From: Microcoleus sp. GA_180221_E-2-1-MAG-45_12
GTDB lineage: Bacteria; Cyanobacteriota; Cyanobacteriia; Cyanobacteriales; JAAUUE01
Reading direction: 5' to 3'
Assembly (NCBI GenBank): GCA_020692245.1
Contig: JAIMKT010000026.1
Span: forward strand, 1,473 to 47,700
DNA: 46,228 bases
The notes below the pieces were generated by a model. It was not told the origin of the DNA. It was given only the letters and a program-made list of their open reading frames with translations, and did no database searches. Below are positions 8,420 through 17,776 of the stretch, piece after piece; the first letter of the stretch is position 1; every line of letters starts with the position of its first letter. A program made the translations under genes and the position numbers.

Positions 8420-10063
8420 TTAGGGAGTTAGTTTGGCGATGACTTGGATATTAAATTCCTGCTGAAAAACCTCCTTCTTTTGATCCAAGCTCCAAAGCTC
8501 CAAGGCACAGTTATCCTTGCTGTGGGCTGGGGTTAATTCGAGGATTAATTCTGCTGAGGTGGGAAAGTAGCATTTAATAGCTTTGATGGCTCCAATCTGA
8601 CGACGATCGAGGGCGACGGCAACCCGGAGGATCGCACTCATCTGGGAAACCAAAATACGCTGGTCTTTAGTTAAGAGATTTTGATAGCCCTCATGTTTTT
8701 TCTTGGGGGGAGCCTTGCGGTGGTAGCGGGCAATGTTGGCAATAATTTCAATTTCGGTTTCGGTAAATCCTAAAAGTTCCGCATGGCGAATCATGTAGTA
8801 GGAATGCTTGTGGTGGGAAGAATGGCTGATAAAAACGCCACAGTTGTGGAGGAGAGCCGCTGCCCAGAGGAGTTCTCGATCGTTCCCCGTGGCTTGATGG
8901 AGGCGTCCTTGGGTTTGATCAAATATACTCAGGGCAAAACTGGCGGTGCGATCAGCGTAGGGCATATCTAGCTGATACTTTTGGGCAATATCGAGAACAC
9001 TGCGTTGCCGGACAGAATCTTGGTACTTGAGACGGTCTTCAATCAAACCGTGAGCCAGCATCCAGTCGACGATAATCCCTTCCCGCAAAGCCCGTTCCCC
9101 AATCACCAAGGAGTCTAAATCCAACATCATCATCACTGTATGGATAATCATCGTCCCCGCCAGAATAATCTCTGCCCGTTGGGTCGAGAGTCCGGGAATT
9201 TCACAGCGTTGTTGATAGTTAAGAGTCCGGAACCGTTGCAAAAGATCAGTAACATCATTGCGAGTTAATTGATAACCTGTCAGGGGTGAGGGAACAACGC
9301 CGAGTTTTTCTCTGGCATGGATATTGGCGAGGGTTTCGATCGTCCCTGAAGTCCCCAACAATTGCACCATTTCCCCTTTTTTCAAGAACGCCTTCAGTTC
9401 ATCTATGGGGCGCTCCAGCATTCCCTGAATATAGGCATGGAGGTATTGATATTCTTGATCGCTAATGGGATCCGTGGTGACGTATTCCGCCGACAGTCGC
9501 ACTGCTCCCACTTTGGTACTACTCAAAAATCGGGGTTCGTGGCTATCCCCAAGGATCAACTCGGTGGAACCGCCGCCGATGTCAATAATAATATGGGGAC
9601 GGTTGTTCAACTCCATCCCCGATAAGACCCCTAGATAGATGCGCCGGGCTTCTTCCTGTCCAGAGATCAGATCGACACTTAGATTTAGTTCCTGTTGGAT
9701 CTGTTGAATAAAAGCCCGACCATTACTGGCTTCTCGGACGGCAGAAGTTGCCACGGCAATAATGTGATCAGCATTGTAACTAGCTGCTAGTTGTTGACAA
9801 CGGCTCAGGGAAGCCAGCGCCCGCTCCATTAGTTCTGGTTTGAGGTTTCCAGTCTGAAAACATCGATCGCCCAACCGAACAGTATCTCGTTCTCTAGCAA
9901 TAATCGTAAAGGTGGGTAGCTGGGGCTGGACTCGGACAATGACCATGTGGATCGAGTTGGTACCAATATCAATGGCAGCCAAAATTCGATCGGAGTCCTG
10001 AGAACTAATCACATCTCCCCGGAGATTTCCACTCTTAATACTGACCATCGCCCTTGTATCCAT
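8420..10063 (-). CDS. ppx: Exopolyphosphatase / pppGpp phosphohydrolase (Ppx/GppA)
   Basis: Hydrolyses polyphosphate from its ends, or pppGpp to ppGpp; the two activities cannot be separated by sequence here. The 547-residue protein has the ASKHA-fold motifs AAIDIGTNSIHMVIVR near residue 28 and IIDIGGGSTELILG near 150, then a C-terminal HD-like helical domain (LLHNCGVFISHSSHHKHSYY). About 25 residues precede the conserved core, so a start at an internal codon such as the ATG for MVSIKSG is possible. It follows tpiA on the same strand after 90 bases and may share its transcript. Confidence 0.92.
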   Translation of the reverse strand: MDTRAMVSIKSGNLRGDVISSQDSDRILAAIDIGTNSIHMVIVRVQPQLPTFTIIARERDTVRLGDRCFQTGNLKPELMERALASLSRCQQLAASYNADHIIAVATSAVREASNGRAFIQQIQQELNLSVDLISGQEEARRIYLGVLSGMELNNRPHIIIDIGGGSTELILGDSHEPRFLSSTKVGAVRLSAEYVTTDPISDQEYQYLHAYIQGMLERPIDELKAFLKKGEMVQLLGTSGTIETLANIHAREKLGVVPSPLTGYQLTRNDVTDLLQRFRTLNYQQRCEIPGLSTQRAEIILAGTMIIHTVMMMLDLDSLVIGERALREGIIVDWMLAHGLIEDRLKYQDSVRQRSVLDIAQKYQLDMPYADRTASFALSIFDQTQGRLHQATGNDRELLWAAALLHNCGVFISHSSHHKHSYYMIRHAELLGFTETEIEIIANIARYHRKAPPKKKHEGYQNLLTKDQRILVSQMSAILRVAVALDRRQIGAIKAIKCYFPTSAELILELTPAHSKDNCALELWSLDQKKEVFQQEFNIQVIAKLTP

Positions 10064-10153
10064 CGCTTGATTACCTCAAATATTTACATCAATACAATTA
10101 TCAAATCTGGATCAAATTTGGATCGGGGAAAGTATCGAGAGTTGGAGAACTAC

Positions 10154-10879
10154 CTAGAAATAATTAACGATTCTGGCAAAATCTTGGGGAACTAGGCTCG
10201 CTCCACCGACCAAAACCCCATCAATTTCTGGTTGCGCCATGATCTCGTCAATCAAATTTGGCTTCACAGAACCACCATACTGAATCGGCACATCGGGGTT
10301 ACTGAGTTGCGATCGAATCACCCCAATCACTCGGTTTGCTTCTTTGACTTCACAGGTATCTCCGGTGCCGATCGCCCAAATAGGTTCGTAGGCAATCACC
10401 AACTGCGCTAGATCCACCCCCGGCAATCCTTTTTCTAATTGACTAATAATAATCTTTTCGGTTTCCCCACTATCTCTTTGGGCTTTAGTTTCGCCTACAC
10501 AGAGAATTGGTTTCAAGCCTGCTTTTTGGGCGGCAATCAAGCGTTTATTCACCGTCTCGTCAGTTTCCCCGAAGTATTGACGGCGCTCACTATGCCCCAC
10601 TACTACGTAACGCACCCCAATTTCGGTCAGCATCCCCGGAGCAATTTCTCCTGTAAAAGCGCCCTCTTCTTCCCAGTGGACATTTTGCGCTCCGAGGCGA
10701 ATCCGTGACCCGTGGAGACTCTTAGAAATTACCCACAGAGAAGTGGCAGGAATACACAAGACAATTTCCCGTCCTTCGGGGGTGTGTTCAAGATGTTGCA
10801 GAAATTCTTGGAGAAACTCCGAGGCATCCCGCACCGTTTTATACATTTTCCAATTGCCAGCAATAATAATTTGACGCAC
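10154..10879 (-). CDS. tpiA: Triosephosphate isomerase
   Basis: Interconverts dihydroxyacetone phosphate and glyceraldehyde 3-phosphate in glycolysis and the Calvin cycle. The 241-residue product shows all catalytic residues: Lys11 in AGNWKMYK, His96 in [11 protein letters not shown] and Glu165 in [11 protein letters not shown], plus the phosphate-binding YGGSVKP and GVLVGGASL. The start is GTG at 10879, which puts the first beta strand directly at the N-terminus as in other family members. It is likely the first gene of a tpiA-ppx unit. Confidence 0.97.
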   Translation of the reverse strand: MRQIIIAGNWKMYKTVRDASEFLQEFLQHLEHTPEGREIVLCIPATSLWVISKSLHGSRIRLGAQNVHWEEEGAFTGEIAPGMLTEIGVRYVVVGHSERRQYFGETDETVNKRLIAAQKAGLKPILCVGETKAQRDSGETEKIIISQLEKGLPGVDLAQLVIAYEPIWAIGTGDTCEVKEANRVIGVIRSQLSNPDVPIQYGGSVKPNLIDEIMAQPEIDGVLVGGASLVPQDFARIVNYF

Positions 10880-11244
10880 AGTTAATTTAGTAGTTGGTTG
10901 TTAATATTTGAGGTTAATTTGCGGTTGATATGAAATTGATCTGGTTGATTTTGGCTCGATCGCTACCCATTTTTCTGATTTAGCTTTTATCTAGTTATTT
11001 CTTAAATCCATAAATAAAACTATGAAGCCATTGTCTATTTTCTTACGTTTTGCGCTCATTGTCTCCCAGAACTTAACCAAGAGTAGCAATCTTTAGAAAT
11101 TGAGAGGTTTTGAAGCAGATACAGGACTTTTCTAGTTTGTGGATAGCAGGCAACTCTAGTTTGCAGATGGCAGGCAAGGGGCTTAAGCCCCTCGTTATAT
11201 AGGATTGATGGGGTTTATAGACAGCAAATAAATCTGAGACACAG
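10880..11244. other. Intergenic, ATP-grasp gene to tpiA
   Basis: A non-coding gap of 365 bases. It should contain the tpiA promoter near its right... that is, the side next to 10879, and a repeat cluster at 11131-11192 that is listed separately. I see no open frame or RNA gene in the rest. Confidence 0.4.
11131..11192. repeat. Two 23-bp tandem copies followed by a 16-bp perfect palindrome
   Basis: Copies at 11131-11153 and 11155-11177 (TCTAGTTTG, then GATrGCAGGCAA) differ at three positions and repeat with a 24-bp period. The second copy runs into the perfect palindrome AGGGGCTTAAGCCCCT at 11177-11192. The palindrome lies just downstream of the 3' end of the minus-strand ATP-grasp gene, or rather between it and tpiA, and could act as a transcript end; this is a guess. 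Confidence 0.6.
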
Positions 11245-12855
11245 CTAAGAAAACCTTAAAGGCTGCGGGATCAAAGAGGTAGCATTTTCCCCAGAACTAG
11301 TTTCCCGATCGAGGACATTAATAACTTCATCGTAAATTTCTTGGGCGTGGTGGGGAGAATCACCAATACTGGTTAAGCCCAATTTCCCAAACTCTGATAA
11401 ACAACCCATGAGATGAAATACTGTCCCCGTTTCTGTGCTGGTATCAAAGTGGAGACGATGGTGGGCAATGATATCTATCAGATCGTTGGGCAACATGCCT
11501 CGATATTGGGGTTTTTGTAAATTATCAGAGGCGACATAATATTTGGGGCGACCCTGTTGACTATAGAAAAGCCCTGTAGCCCTATCGTAACGACCGTTGG
11601 TTAAAAACTTTAAGGTCATGAAAGGATGGGTGGTACCGCCTTTGCGGAGGTTAATTTCGATCGCTTGGATATCCCAGACTCGATCGCCATTTTTCTCAAT
11701 CTGCTGCACCACAAAATCAACCCCAAAACGTTCTAAGGCTCCCTTGGCTGCTAATGCTTCACCAACTTGCCGCCCCATTTCCTGCAAGGCGAGACGATAG
11801 GCTGCTTGGGCAGGAAAATTGCATCCTAAATAAATTTGTCCCCCGGCTCCCCCCAAGATTTGATCATGGGTAGAGAGAATTTCTACTTGACCATCGGGCA
11901 TGATTAGCCCTTGCACACTGGGTGACTGCTTATGTTCGCCCTCAATAAAGGCTTCCACAATGGCTCCCAATTCAGGAATCCGACTAGCATAGTTAGCCCA
12001 GGTTTCACTAGGAGCTTCAAACTTGAGAAATTGGAAGCGATCGAGAATTATGGCGGCTCGGTTTTCATGGGTCATCTTTCCCGGTGCTGCCTCTGGAATC
12101 ACCCTGAGATCCAGCAGGGCATTACCTTCCCCTGAAAATCCTTCGTTGAGCTTAACCACAATTCGCTCCAAGGTTGGTTGACGTTCCCACAAAGAAGCTG
12201 CGGCTCCGGCGAGGTCTTCAACCTTTAGACATAAATCACTGCCATCGGGATGATCAATTCCCGCTTCCGCAAAGATTTCCCGGCTTCCACTCTTCGTTCC
12301 CCAGTAAAGCAATTCTGGATCCACAGCGAGGAGAGGTACGTTTAGTTTTACGGAAAGTTCTCGTTCTCGGACAGTCGAGTTGAAACAGATCATAAAAGTA
12401 TGATCCGGGCGCAGGACTTTTTTGATTCTAGCCATTAACCGGGGACGGTCTAAAATTTTTTGAGTTAGGGATTGGTGGGGGGAAGAATCATAGGTCGACA
12501 GGAGTTGGAGGCGATCGCGGGCATGGGAGAACGGAATTCCCGGCAACAATTGTAAATAGTAATCAATAATCAGGGGATGGAGGGGCTGCGAAGTTAGATA
12601 TATAACCCTAGTCCGGGGATTGCGGAGACGGATTAGTGAAAATAAGAGCCGCTCTTCGTAATGATGCCCCCCGGCAATTTTCAGCAATTCTCGCTGGTCT
12701 AAACTAACAGAAGGAATGACTAGAATATCGTAATCATCCCCATCAAATAAATCTACGGATTTCCAGCGATCGCGCAACTGGTTCTGGAGTTGTTTAAACT
12801 GCTTTATTTTTGCTGTATCGGCAAAATCGGTCAAATCTGTTGTTGAAGCTTGCAT
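11245..12855 (-). CDS. PGM1-type ATP-grasp ligase (carboxylate-amine/peptide ligase family)
   Basis: A 536-residue protein related to the ATP-grasp family typified by the pheganomycin peptide ligase PGM1. An N-terminal region (residues about 40-190, with YDILVIPSVSLDQREL and LIRLRNPRTRVIYLTSQ) precedes an ATP-grasp core: RIVVKLNEGFSGEGNALLDL with the ATP-binding Lys and Gly-rich loop, HDQILGGAGGQIYLGC, and a Mg-binding stretch IQAIEINLRKGGTTHPFMTL with Glu and Asn. Family members join a carboxylate to an amine through an acyl phosphate. It is monocistronic here, with no adjacent peptide-precursor or biosynthetic genes, so the substrate cannot be inferred. Confidence 0.75.
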   Translation of the reverse strand: MQASTTDLTDFADTAKIKQFKQLQNQLRDRWKSVDLFDGDDYDILVIPSVSLDQRELLKIAGGHHYEERLLFSLIRLRNPRTRVIYLTSQPLHPLIIDYYLQLLPGIPFSHARDRLQLLSTYDSSPHQSLTQKILDRPRLMARIKKVLRPDHTFMICFNSTVRERELSVKLNVPLLAVDPELLYWGTKSGSREIFAEAGIDHPDGSDLCLKVEDLAGAAASLWERQPTLERIVVKLNEGFSGEGNALLDLRVIPEAAPGKMTHENRAAIILDRFQFLKFEAPSETWANYASRIPELGAIVEAFIEGEHKQSPSVQGLIMPDGQVEILSTHDQILGGAGGQIYLGCNFPAQAAYRLALQEMGRQVGEALAAKGALERFGVDFVVQQIEKNGDRVWDIQAIEINLRKGGTTHPFMTLKFLTNGRYDRATGLFYSQQGRPKYYVASDNLQKPQYRGMLPNDLIDIIAHHRLHFDTSTETGTVFHLMGCLSEFGKLGLTSIGDSPHHAQEIYDEVINVLDRETSSGENATSLIPQPLRFS

Positions 12856-13022
12856 AACCCCCCTTTCCTGTTGGCACCGGATAAATCTCTATTGTGCTGT
12901 AATTTTATCCCCAAACTAGGCTAAGGATAAATCATAAACTTCGTCAAGATTAGGGCGGGATGCTTGAGACCCATTGGTTAACCCAACAGACCTCCAGCCA
13001 TGTTCAGGCAAGCTGACGATTC

Positions 13023-13874
13023 TCAACGCAGAAGAGACGCAATCCGGCGACGGTATTCTGCGGTACTGAGACCATCTCCAATATTGGCATCTTGGGGGTC
13101 GATGGAATTTTCTAGAGACTGGATGCGATCGCCCACAGCCGGATGAGAACTCAAGAAAGTCGGCGGCGAGTTGGCAGACAGGAGCTTCGTCATAAAAGCA
13201 GGCATGGCGGAGGGAGCATAACCCGCCCGGATGAGATTTTCTAGCCCCAGTCGATCGGATTGAAATTCTGCCTCTCGACTGTTGGGTAAATTCAGCGCTA
13301 GTTCAATCCCCAAACCCACTAGGGTACTCTGGTCTAGTCCCGCAGCAGAGGCTAAACCCCTCGTGATTGCTGTTTGTCTTAATCTCTCAATCACATGACG
13401 AGCGGCAATATGACCGATTTCATGGGCCACCACACTGGCAAGTTGAGCCTCATTATCCGCCGCCGCAATTAATCCGGCATTGATATAGACAAATCCCCCC
13501 ATGGTGGCAAAAGCATTCACTTGTCGATCGGCCACAACTTGGAAAGTGTAGGGAATATTTGGGCGATCGCTAGTAGCAGCAAGGCGTTGACCAATATCAT
13601 TTAGGTAGTTATTAATGGCTGCGTCTCGAAGAATAGCAACTTGAGTTCCGGTAATTTGTTGATTAATATCTCGCCCGATCGATATCTCCTGATCATCAGA
13701 AATATTTGATAGTTGAATAATTTGAATACCTTGAAATAATAAATCGAAAATTGAAAAGGCAGTGGTTTTCTGTTGTACCCCGACCCAAAGAGCCAAGGCA
13801 ACCAAAATTGACAAGCCAGAATAACCTAATTTTCGCCATCCTTGCTGCCCTCTCCAGAATAACTTTCGTCCCAT
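13023..13874 (-). CDS. M48-family zinc metalloprotease, membrane-anchored or exported
   Basis: A 283-residue peptidase of the M48 family (BepA/Oma1/HtpX relatives). The zinc motif HEIGH is at residues 151-155 in SVVAHEIGHIAARH, and the third ligand is expected in NSREAEFQSDRLG. A hydrophobic segment at about residues 18-34 after a basic start is a signal peptide or anchor, placing the domain in the periplasm or thylakoid lumen. The protein ends soon after the catalytic domain, with no TPR tail as in BepA. The likely role is quality control of envelope proteins, by analogy only. Confidence 0.88.
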   Translation of the reverse strand: MGRKLFWRGQQGWRKLGYSGLSILVALALWVGVQQKTTAFSIFDLLFQGIQIIQLSNISDDQEISIGRDINQQITGTQVAILRDAAINNYLNDIGQRLAATSDRPNIPYTFQVVADRQVNAFATMGGFVYINAGLIAAADNEAQLASVVAHEIGHIAARHVIERLRQTAITRGLASAAGLDQSTLVGLGIELALNLPNSREAEFQSDRLGLENLIRAGYAPSAMPAFMTKLLSANSPPTFLSSHPAVGDRIQSLENSIDPQDANIGDGLSTAEYRRRIASLLR

Positions 13875-14001
13875 AAGTTATGATCCTCCTGTTGGTTTTT
13901 AATTGGTCCAAATTTTTATAGCCTTGATAATATGCCCTCTAAGCTCAAAGTCTAAAACATTAAACTCATGTAGGTATTTTCAAGTAGTATTTAAGTTGCA
14001 T

Positions 14002-15819
14002 CTAAGCAATATTAACCAAAGTTTTGGAGCTAGTTTGATTAATAGTTGGACTAGTAGTTTGACTAATAGGAATCTCTACCATAAATTTAGTTCCTTCTCC
14101 GGGGACAGAATCACACCAAATTTTGCCCAGATGCTTTTCCGTAACAATCTGGTAGCTGAGAGAAAGCCCCAAGCCTGTACCTTTTCCTAGGGGTTTAGTT
14201 GTAAAGAAAGGATCAAAAAGAGACGATCGTATTGATTCTGGGATCCCTGGGCCATTATCTGCAATGACAATTTGTACCTGATTCTCTGGCATCACTTGAG
14301 TCGAAATGCAAATTGTGCCGGGTTGTTTTTCTGTTCCCGGCTGTCGTTTAGATTCATCGATCGCATCAAGCGCATTCACCAATAAATTCATAAACACCTG
14401 ATTGATTTGTCCGGGATAACACTCCACCAACGGCAGTTGATCATAGTTTTTCACTACTTTAATTGCCGAAGTTTCGGTTTTTGCCTTGAGACGGTGTTGT
14501 AAAATCAGCAGGGTATTATCAAGCCCTTCATGGAGATCAACTGCTTTGGATGCAGACTCATCAAGGCGGGAAAAATTACGGAGAGACAGAACGATCTGGC
14601 GAATGCGATCGGTGCCGACTCGCATGGATTGCAATAACTTCGCTAAATCTTGCTCCAGAAAATCAAGTTCCACCTCTTCTAGAGTTTCTTGGAGGGTCTG
14701 GGGCGGCTGGGGATAATGAGCTTGGTAAGCATGAATTATTTTGAGGAGGTCTTGGGTATAGCTATCAACGTGGGTAATATTGCCATGAATAAAATTAACT
14801 GGGTTATTAATTTCGTGGGCAACTCCAGCAACTAGTTGTCCGAGGCTAGACATTTTTTCTGCTTGCACCAAATGTAACTGGGTTTTCTTTAGTTCCTCTG
14901 TATAGGTATTTACCCACTCTAGTAATTGATTCATCGCCTTTGCCAGCGTGCCAACTTCATCTTCAGTGACCACCGGAACCCGTAAATTTGTATCGCCATC
15001 ACGGGTGACTTGTTGAGCAACTTTGGCTAAAGACTCTAGAGGACGAGCGATCGCCTGACTTGTAAAAATCGCCAGTAAAATAGCCGCAATCACTGAAGCA
15101 ATCAGACTACCCAAAATAATCTGCATTCGTAAAACTTCTACTCTTTGAAGTTCTCTATTAGCAAGGATAATATCCTGATCTACAGCAACGTTAACACTAT
15201 TAATGCGATCGGCAAATTGAATTAGTTGGCTAAAACTCTTCCCATTTACCAAAGCCAAAATCCGTTGATTAATTAGGGTAGGATTGTTTTGATTTTGGCG
15301 TGACTGACTTTCTTGAGCAAGAGCTTCAAACTCCTGAGAAAAGGCAGCTAGAATTTCTTTGCATTCTTGCAACTGGGGATTAAAGTTGATGACATTCCCG
15401 TTTTTTGCTGTTTCGAGTTCGGTAACTAATTGCTCCAAAAAATTAATCCGAGTCCGAATCGTGTCACCTGCTTGTTGAAATGCTACTGCATCTTGAACAA
15501 AAGGGGTTAGTTCCTTAGCCGGGCGATTTTGTAAGATTGTTACTTGCAGGTTATTAAGTAGTTTTTGCTCTTGATAGGTAGTAGTTAGAGTTTGGGTGGC
15601 GATGTTTTGATAGTGATTACCAATTATTAATCCAGCCAAGGCTCCTACCACAGGAATAGTAACTGCAAAAGTGTAACCCAAGGCAATCTTAGTTCTCATA
15701 ATTACAGACCCGGCTTCTTTAGTTTTTGGAGATAAAAGTTTTGATGAATTTGCTAAGTTTTGATTTGCAGAGTCTGGGTCTTGAGATTGATTAGAATCAT
15801 CCAAAGAGGCAGGAGGCAT
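14002..15819 (-). CDS. Membrane sensor histidine kinase (HAMP, HisKA, HATPase)
   Basis: A 605-residue sensor kinase. Two membrane segments at about residues 46-68 and 232-254 flank a helical periplasmic region, then a HAMP domain at about 252-310 ([18 protein letters not shown]). The phosphoacceptor is His335 in [18 protein letters not shown]. The ATPase domain shows [14 protein letters not shown] (N box), [13 protein letters not shown] (G1) and [20 protein letters not shown] (F/G2). The long helical loop has no recognised ligand-binding fold. No response regulator is adjacent, so the partner is unknown. The gene stands alone between the M48 protease and tRNA-Ser. Confidence 0.9.
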   Translation of the reverse strand: MPPASLDDSNQSQDPDSANQNLANSSKLLSPKTKEAGSVIMRTKIALGYTFAVTIPVVGALAGLIIGNHYQNIATQTLTTTYQEQKLLNNLQVTILQNRPAKELTPFVQDAVAFQQAGDTIRTRINFLEQLVTELETAKNGNVINFNPQLQECKEILAAFSQEFEALAQESQSRQNQNNPTLINQRILALVNGKSFSQLIQFADRINSVNVAVDQDIILANRELQRVEVLRMQIILGSLIASVIAAILLAIFTSQAIARPLESLAKVAQQVTRDGDTNLRVPVVTEDEVGTLAKAMNQLLEWVNTYTEELKKTQLHLVQAEKMSSLGQLVAGVAHEINNPVNFIHGNITHVDSYTQDLLKIIHAYQAHYPQPPQTLQETLEEVELDFLEQDLAKLLQSMRVGTDRIRQIVLSLRNFSRLDESASKAVDLHEGLDNTLLILQHRLKAKTETSAIKVVKNYDQLPLVECYPGQINQVFMNLLVNALDAIDESKRQPGTEKQPGTICISTQVMPENQVQIVIADNGPGIPESIRSSLFDPFFTTKPLGKGTGLGLSLSYQIVTEKHLGKIWCDSVPGEGTKFMVEIPISQTTSPTINQTSSKTLVNIA

Positions 15820-15948
15820 GGCATTATTAGAGCAAGTCTTTCAAATTGTGAGAATTCCCTCTATCATTAGAGTTCCCATTTTAGACAACAAATGAACTAC
15901 CCCGCCACAGGTAGGCAGAAATTTATCGGCAATAAGATTATTAAAGTA

Positions 15949-16035
15949 CGGAGAGGGTGGGATTTGAACCCACGGTAACATCACTGCTACACTCGATTTC
16001 AAGTCGAGCGCATTCGACCACTCTGCCACCTCTCC
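15949..16035 (-). tRNA. trnS-UGA: tRNA-Ser (UGA anticodon)
   Basis: An 87-nt serine tRNA with a long variable arm. The acceptor stem pairs GGAGAGG (16035 side) with CCTCTCC, discriminator G. The anticodon arm is TCGACT-TGA-AATCGA, giving anticodon UGA, which reads UCN codons. The variable arm follows as GTGTAGCAGTGATGTTACC, and the T arm carries GGTTCAAAT. No CCA is encoded. The overlapping frame reading MGEVAEWSNALDLKSS is the familiar false translation of tRNA-Ser. Confidence 0.97.
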
Positions 16036-16165
16036 CAATCAACTTTTCGTCAGAATTAGCCAGAACTAAAAAGCTAAAAGCTAGTGAAAATTCTTCAAAA
16101 CCTATTTTAACCTATAGCGATCGAAAATAGTTTCTCAGCTCAATCAGGATTGCTATATGGAGTCA

Positions 16166-17185
16166 CTAACGCATATTTGCCTTTTTCTCTGCCTTGGCAT
16201 CACGACTGGTTGCCGCCGCAATCTCTGCATCCATCAGGGTTCGACCCGTAGCCGCTAAGTAAACATCATCCAGACTGGGGCGGGCTTGGGCAATGCCAAA
16301 GGTGGGTAAACCAGCCGATTGGAGAGATTGCTGGACTTGCATCAGAGCATCGCTTTGGGAACTAACTACTAGATTTAGGGAATTACCTTGGGCTGTGTTG
16401 ATGATAATTTCTTGGACGCAGGGCAGCGATCGCAACAATTCTGCTGCTTGATTGGCTTCCTCCGGTGGTGAAAATTCTCGAATCCTCAAGGTAATGCGAT
16501 CGCCCCCCAGACTATCTTTGAGTTGGGAAGGTGTCCCTTCGGCAATTACTAAACCCCGGTCAATAATCGCTACTCGATCGGCGAGGGCATCGACTTCTTC
16601 GAGATAATGGCTGGTTAACAATACCGTGGTTCCCGCTTGACGGAGTTGGCGCAGAAACCCCCAAATGATCGATCGACTCTCAATATCCAGCCCCACCGTT
16701 GGCTCATCTAAAACTAACACATCCGGTTGGTGGAGCAGCCCCGCCGCTAAATCCAGACGCTTTTTAATCCCCCCAGAATAGGTTCCTGCCTTTTTGTCTG
16801 CATATTCTTCCAAACCCAGCAAAGCCAACGCCAAATTAATCCGGTCTTTGATTAATTTTCTGGGCAGATGATAGAGAGCTGCTTGGAGTTCTAACAATTC
16901 TCGACCCGTGAGAACTTTATCGATGGCAACTTCTTGAGCCACGTAGCCTAATTTCTGCCTAGCATGGCGGGGATTGTCGATCGCCGAAACCCCAGAGATT
17001 TCTACTCGACCGCCATCAGGATAAGCAAGGGTGCAAATAATTTTCAGAGTTGTGGTTTTGCCTGCGCCGTTGGGCCCCAATAAACCAAAAATTTCTCCTG
17101 CTGCCACCTGAAAAGAAATATTTTTTACAGCAGTCACACTACCATAACTTTTCTGGAGATTCTCGACAAAAATCGCACTAGTCAT
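16166..17185 (-). CDS. ABC transporter ATP-binding protein (DrrA-type)
   Basis: A 339-residue ABC ATPase that would power an export or drug-resistance-type transporter at a membrane. Walker A is GPNGAGKT (residues 37-44), the signature is YSGGIKKRLDLAAGLL, Walker B is VLVLDEPTVGLD and the switch His is in LTSHYLEEVDALADR. A C-terminal extension of about 100 residues matches the tail common to daunorubicin-resistance-type (DrrA) ATPases. The expected permease gene is not adjacent: a tRNA lies downstream and rpmF upstream. The permease partner must be elsewhere. Confidence 0.9.
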   Translation of the reverse strand: MTSAIFVENLQKSYGSVTAVKNISFQVAAGEIFGLLGPNGAGKTTTLKIICTLAYPDGGRVEISGVSAIDNPRHARQKLGYVAQEVAIDKVLTGRELLELQAALYHLPRKLIKDRINLALALLGLEEYADKKAGTYSGGIKKRLDLAAGLLHQPDVLVLDEPTVGLDIESRSIIWGFLRQLRQAGTTVLLTSHYLEEVDALADRVAIIDRGLVIAEGTPSQLKDSLGGDRITLRIREFSPPEEANQAAELLRSLPCVQEIIINTAQGNSLNLVVSSQSDALMQVQQSLQSAGLPTFGIAQARPSLDDVYLAATGRTLMDAEIAAATSRDAKAEKKANMR

Positions 17186-17302
17186 AGGTTTTAGGTAAGC
17201 TTTAAATAAATTTTAGATATTGAGGATTTAACTATATGTGTACTATTTTAACCTACAAAAATCCCCCAGACATGGCTAGGGGAATAGAACTGAGTTGAGA
17301 AT

Positions 17303-17479
17303 TTATTCTTCTTCCTCGGCATCATCTTCTGCGGTTGGATAAATAAAGCTAGTCCGCTCAGAGAGAATTGCTTTGCCTAGGCTGAGAGCTTTCTGAGCTT
17401 GGATTGCTGCCTTATGCCGCCAAGTGGCTCTGCGTTTGTCTCTTTTGGAGTTAGATGTCTTTTTCTTAGGAACTGCCAT
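17303..17479 (-). CDS. rpmF: 50S ribosomal protein L32
   Basis: A 58-residue protein of the large ribosomal subunit. It begins MAVPKKKTSNSKRDKRRATW, the hallmark basic N-terminus of L32, continues RHKAAIQAQKALSLGKAI, and ends in an acidic EDDAEEEE tail usual in cyanobacterial L32. The zinc-binding Cys residues of some L32 forms are absent (C-minus type). The ATG at 17479 matches the conserved start exactly. It lies between a small membrane ORF and the ABC ATPase gene, all on the minus strand. Confidence 0.95.
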   Translation of the reverse strand: MAVPKKKTSNSKRDKRRATWRHKAAIQAQKALSLGKAILSERTSFIYPTAEDDAEEEE

Positions 17480-17560
17480 AGTTTTAAATATGTAAATTTT
17501 GTCTGACTGTCTAGTTTAGCAGTTTTTTAGAAGAATACAGCCTCTTTTCAGGTAATTCTC

Positions 17561-17734
17561 TTAGGAAATTTTAAACCTTCTCTGGCGATAGTCGGTAATA
17601 AAGTAGCTAATTGTAATTAGGAAGGAAATCCCAAAGGATATGTAGGCACTAACATTGCCGAATACTTTTTGGCAGAAGGCAGAAACTATCCAGCCACTTC
17701 CGTAGCCAAAGATAATTATCGATAAAAGCAGCAC
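17561..17734 (-). CDS. Small two-helix membrane protein, unrecognised
   Basis: A 57-residue frame (GTG start at 17734) downstream of the SulP gene. It has two hydrophobic spans, about residues 2-20 (LLLSIIIFGYGSGWIVSAF) and 29-48, and a basic tail, DYRQRRFKIS. The frame is the same as SulP and is open back to the SulP stop codon; the codons before GTG encode NKRIKLWK, a positive-inside run that would suit a start further upstream at a rare codon. I do not recognise a family. It could be a real accessory subunit of the transporter or a chance frame. Confidence 0.45.
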   Translation of the reverse strand: MLLLSIIIFGYGSGWIVSAFCQKVFGNVSAYISFGISFLITISYFITDYRQRRFKIS

Positions 17735-17776
17735 TTTCCAGAGTTTAATTCTTTTATTTGTGGCTGTGATTAATGA

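Noticed and set aside
15841-16038. A 65-aa minus-strand frame beginning MGEVAEWSNALDLKSS
   Set aside because: It is the well-known spurious translation of tRNA-Ser; the tRNA at 15949-16035 explains it.
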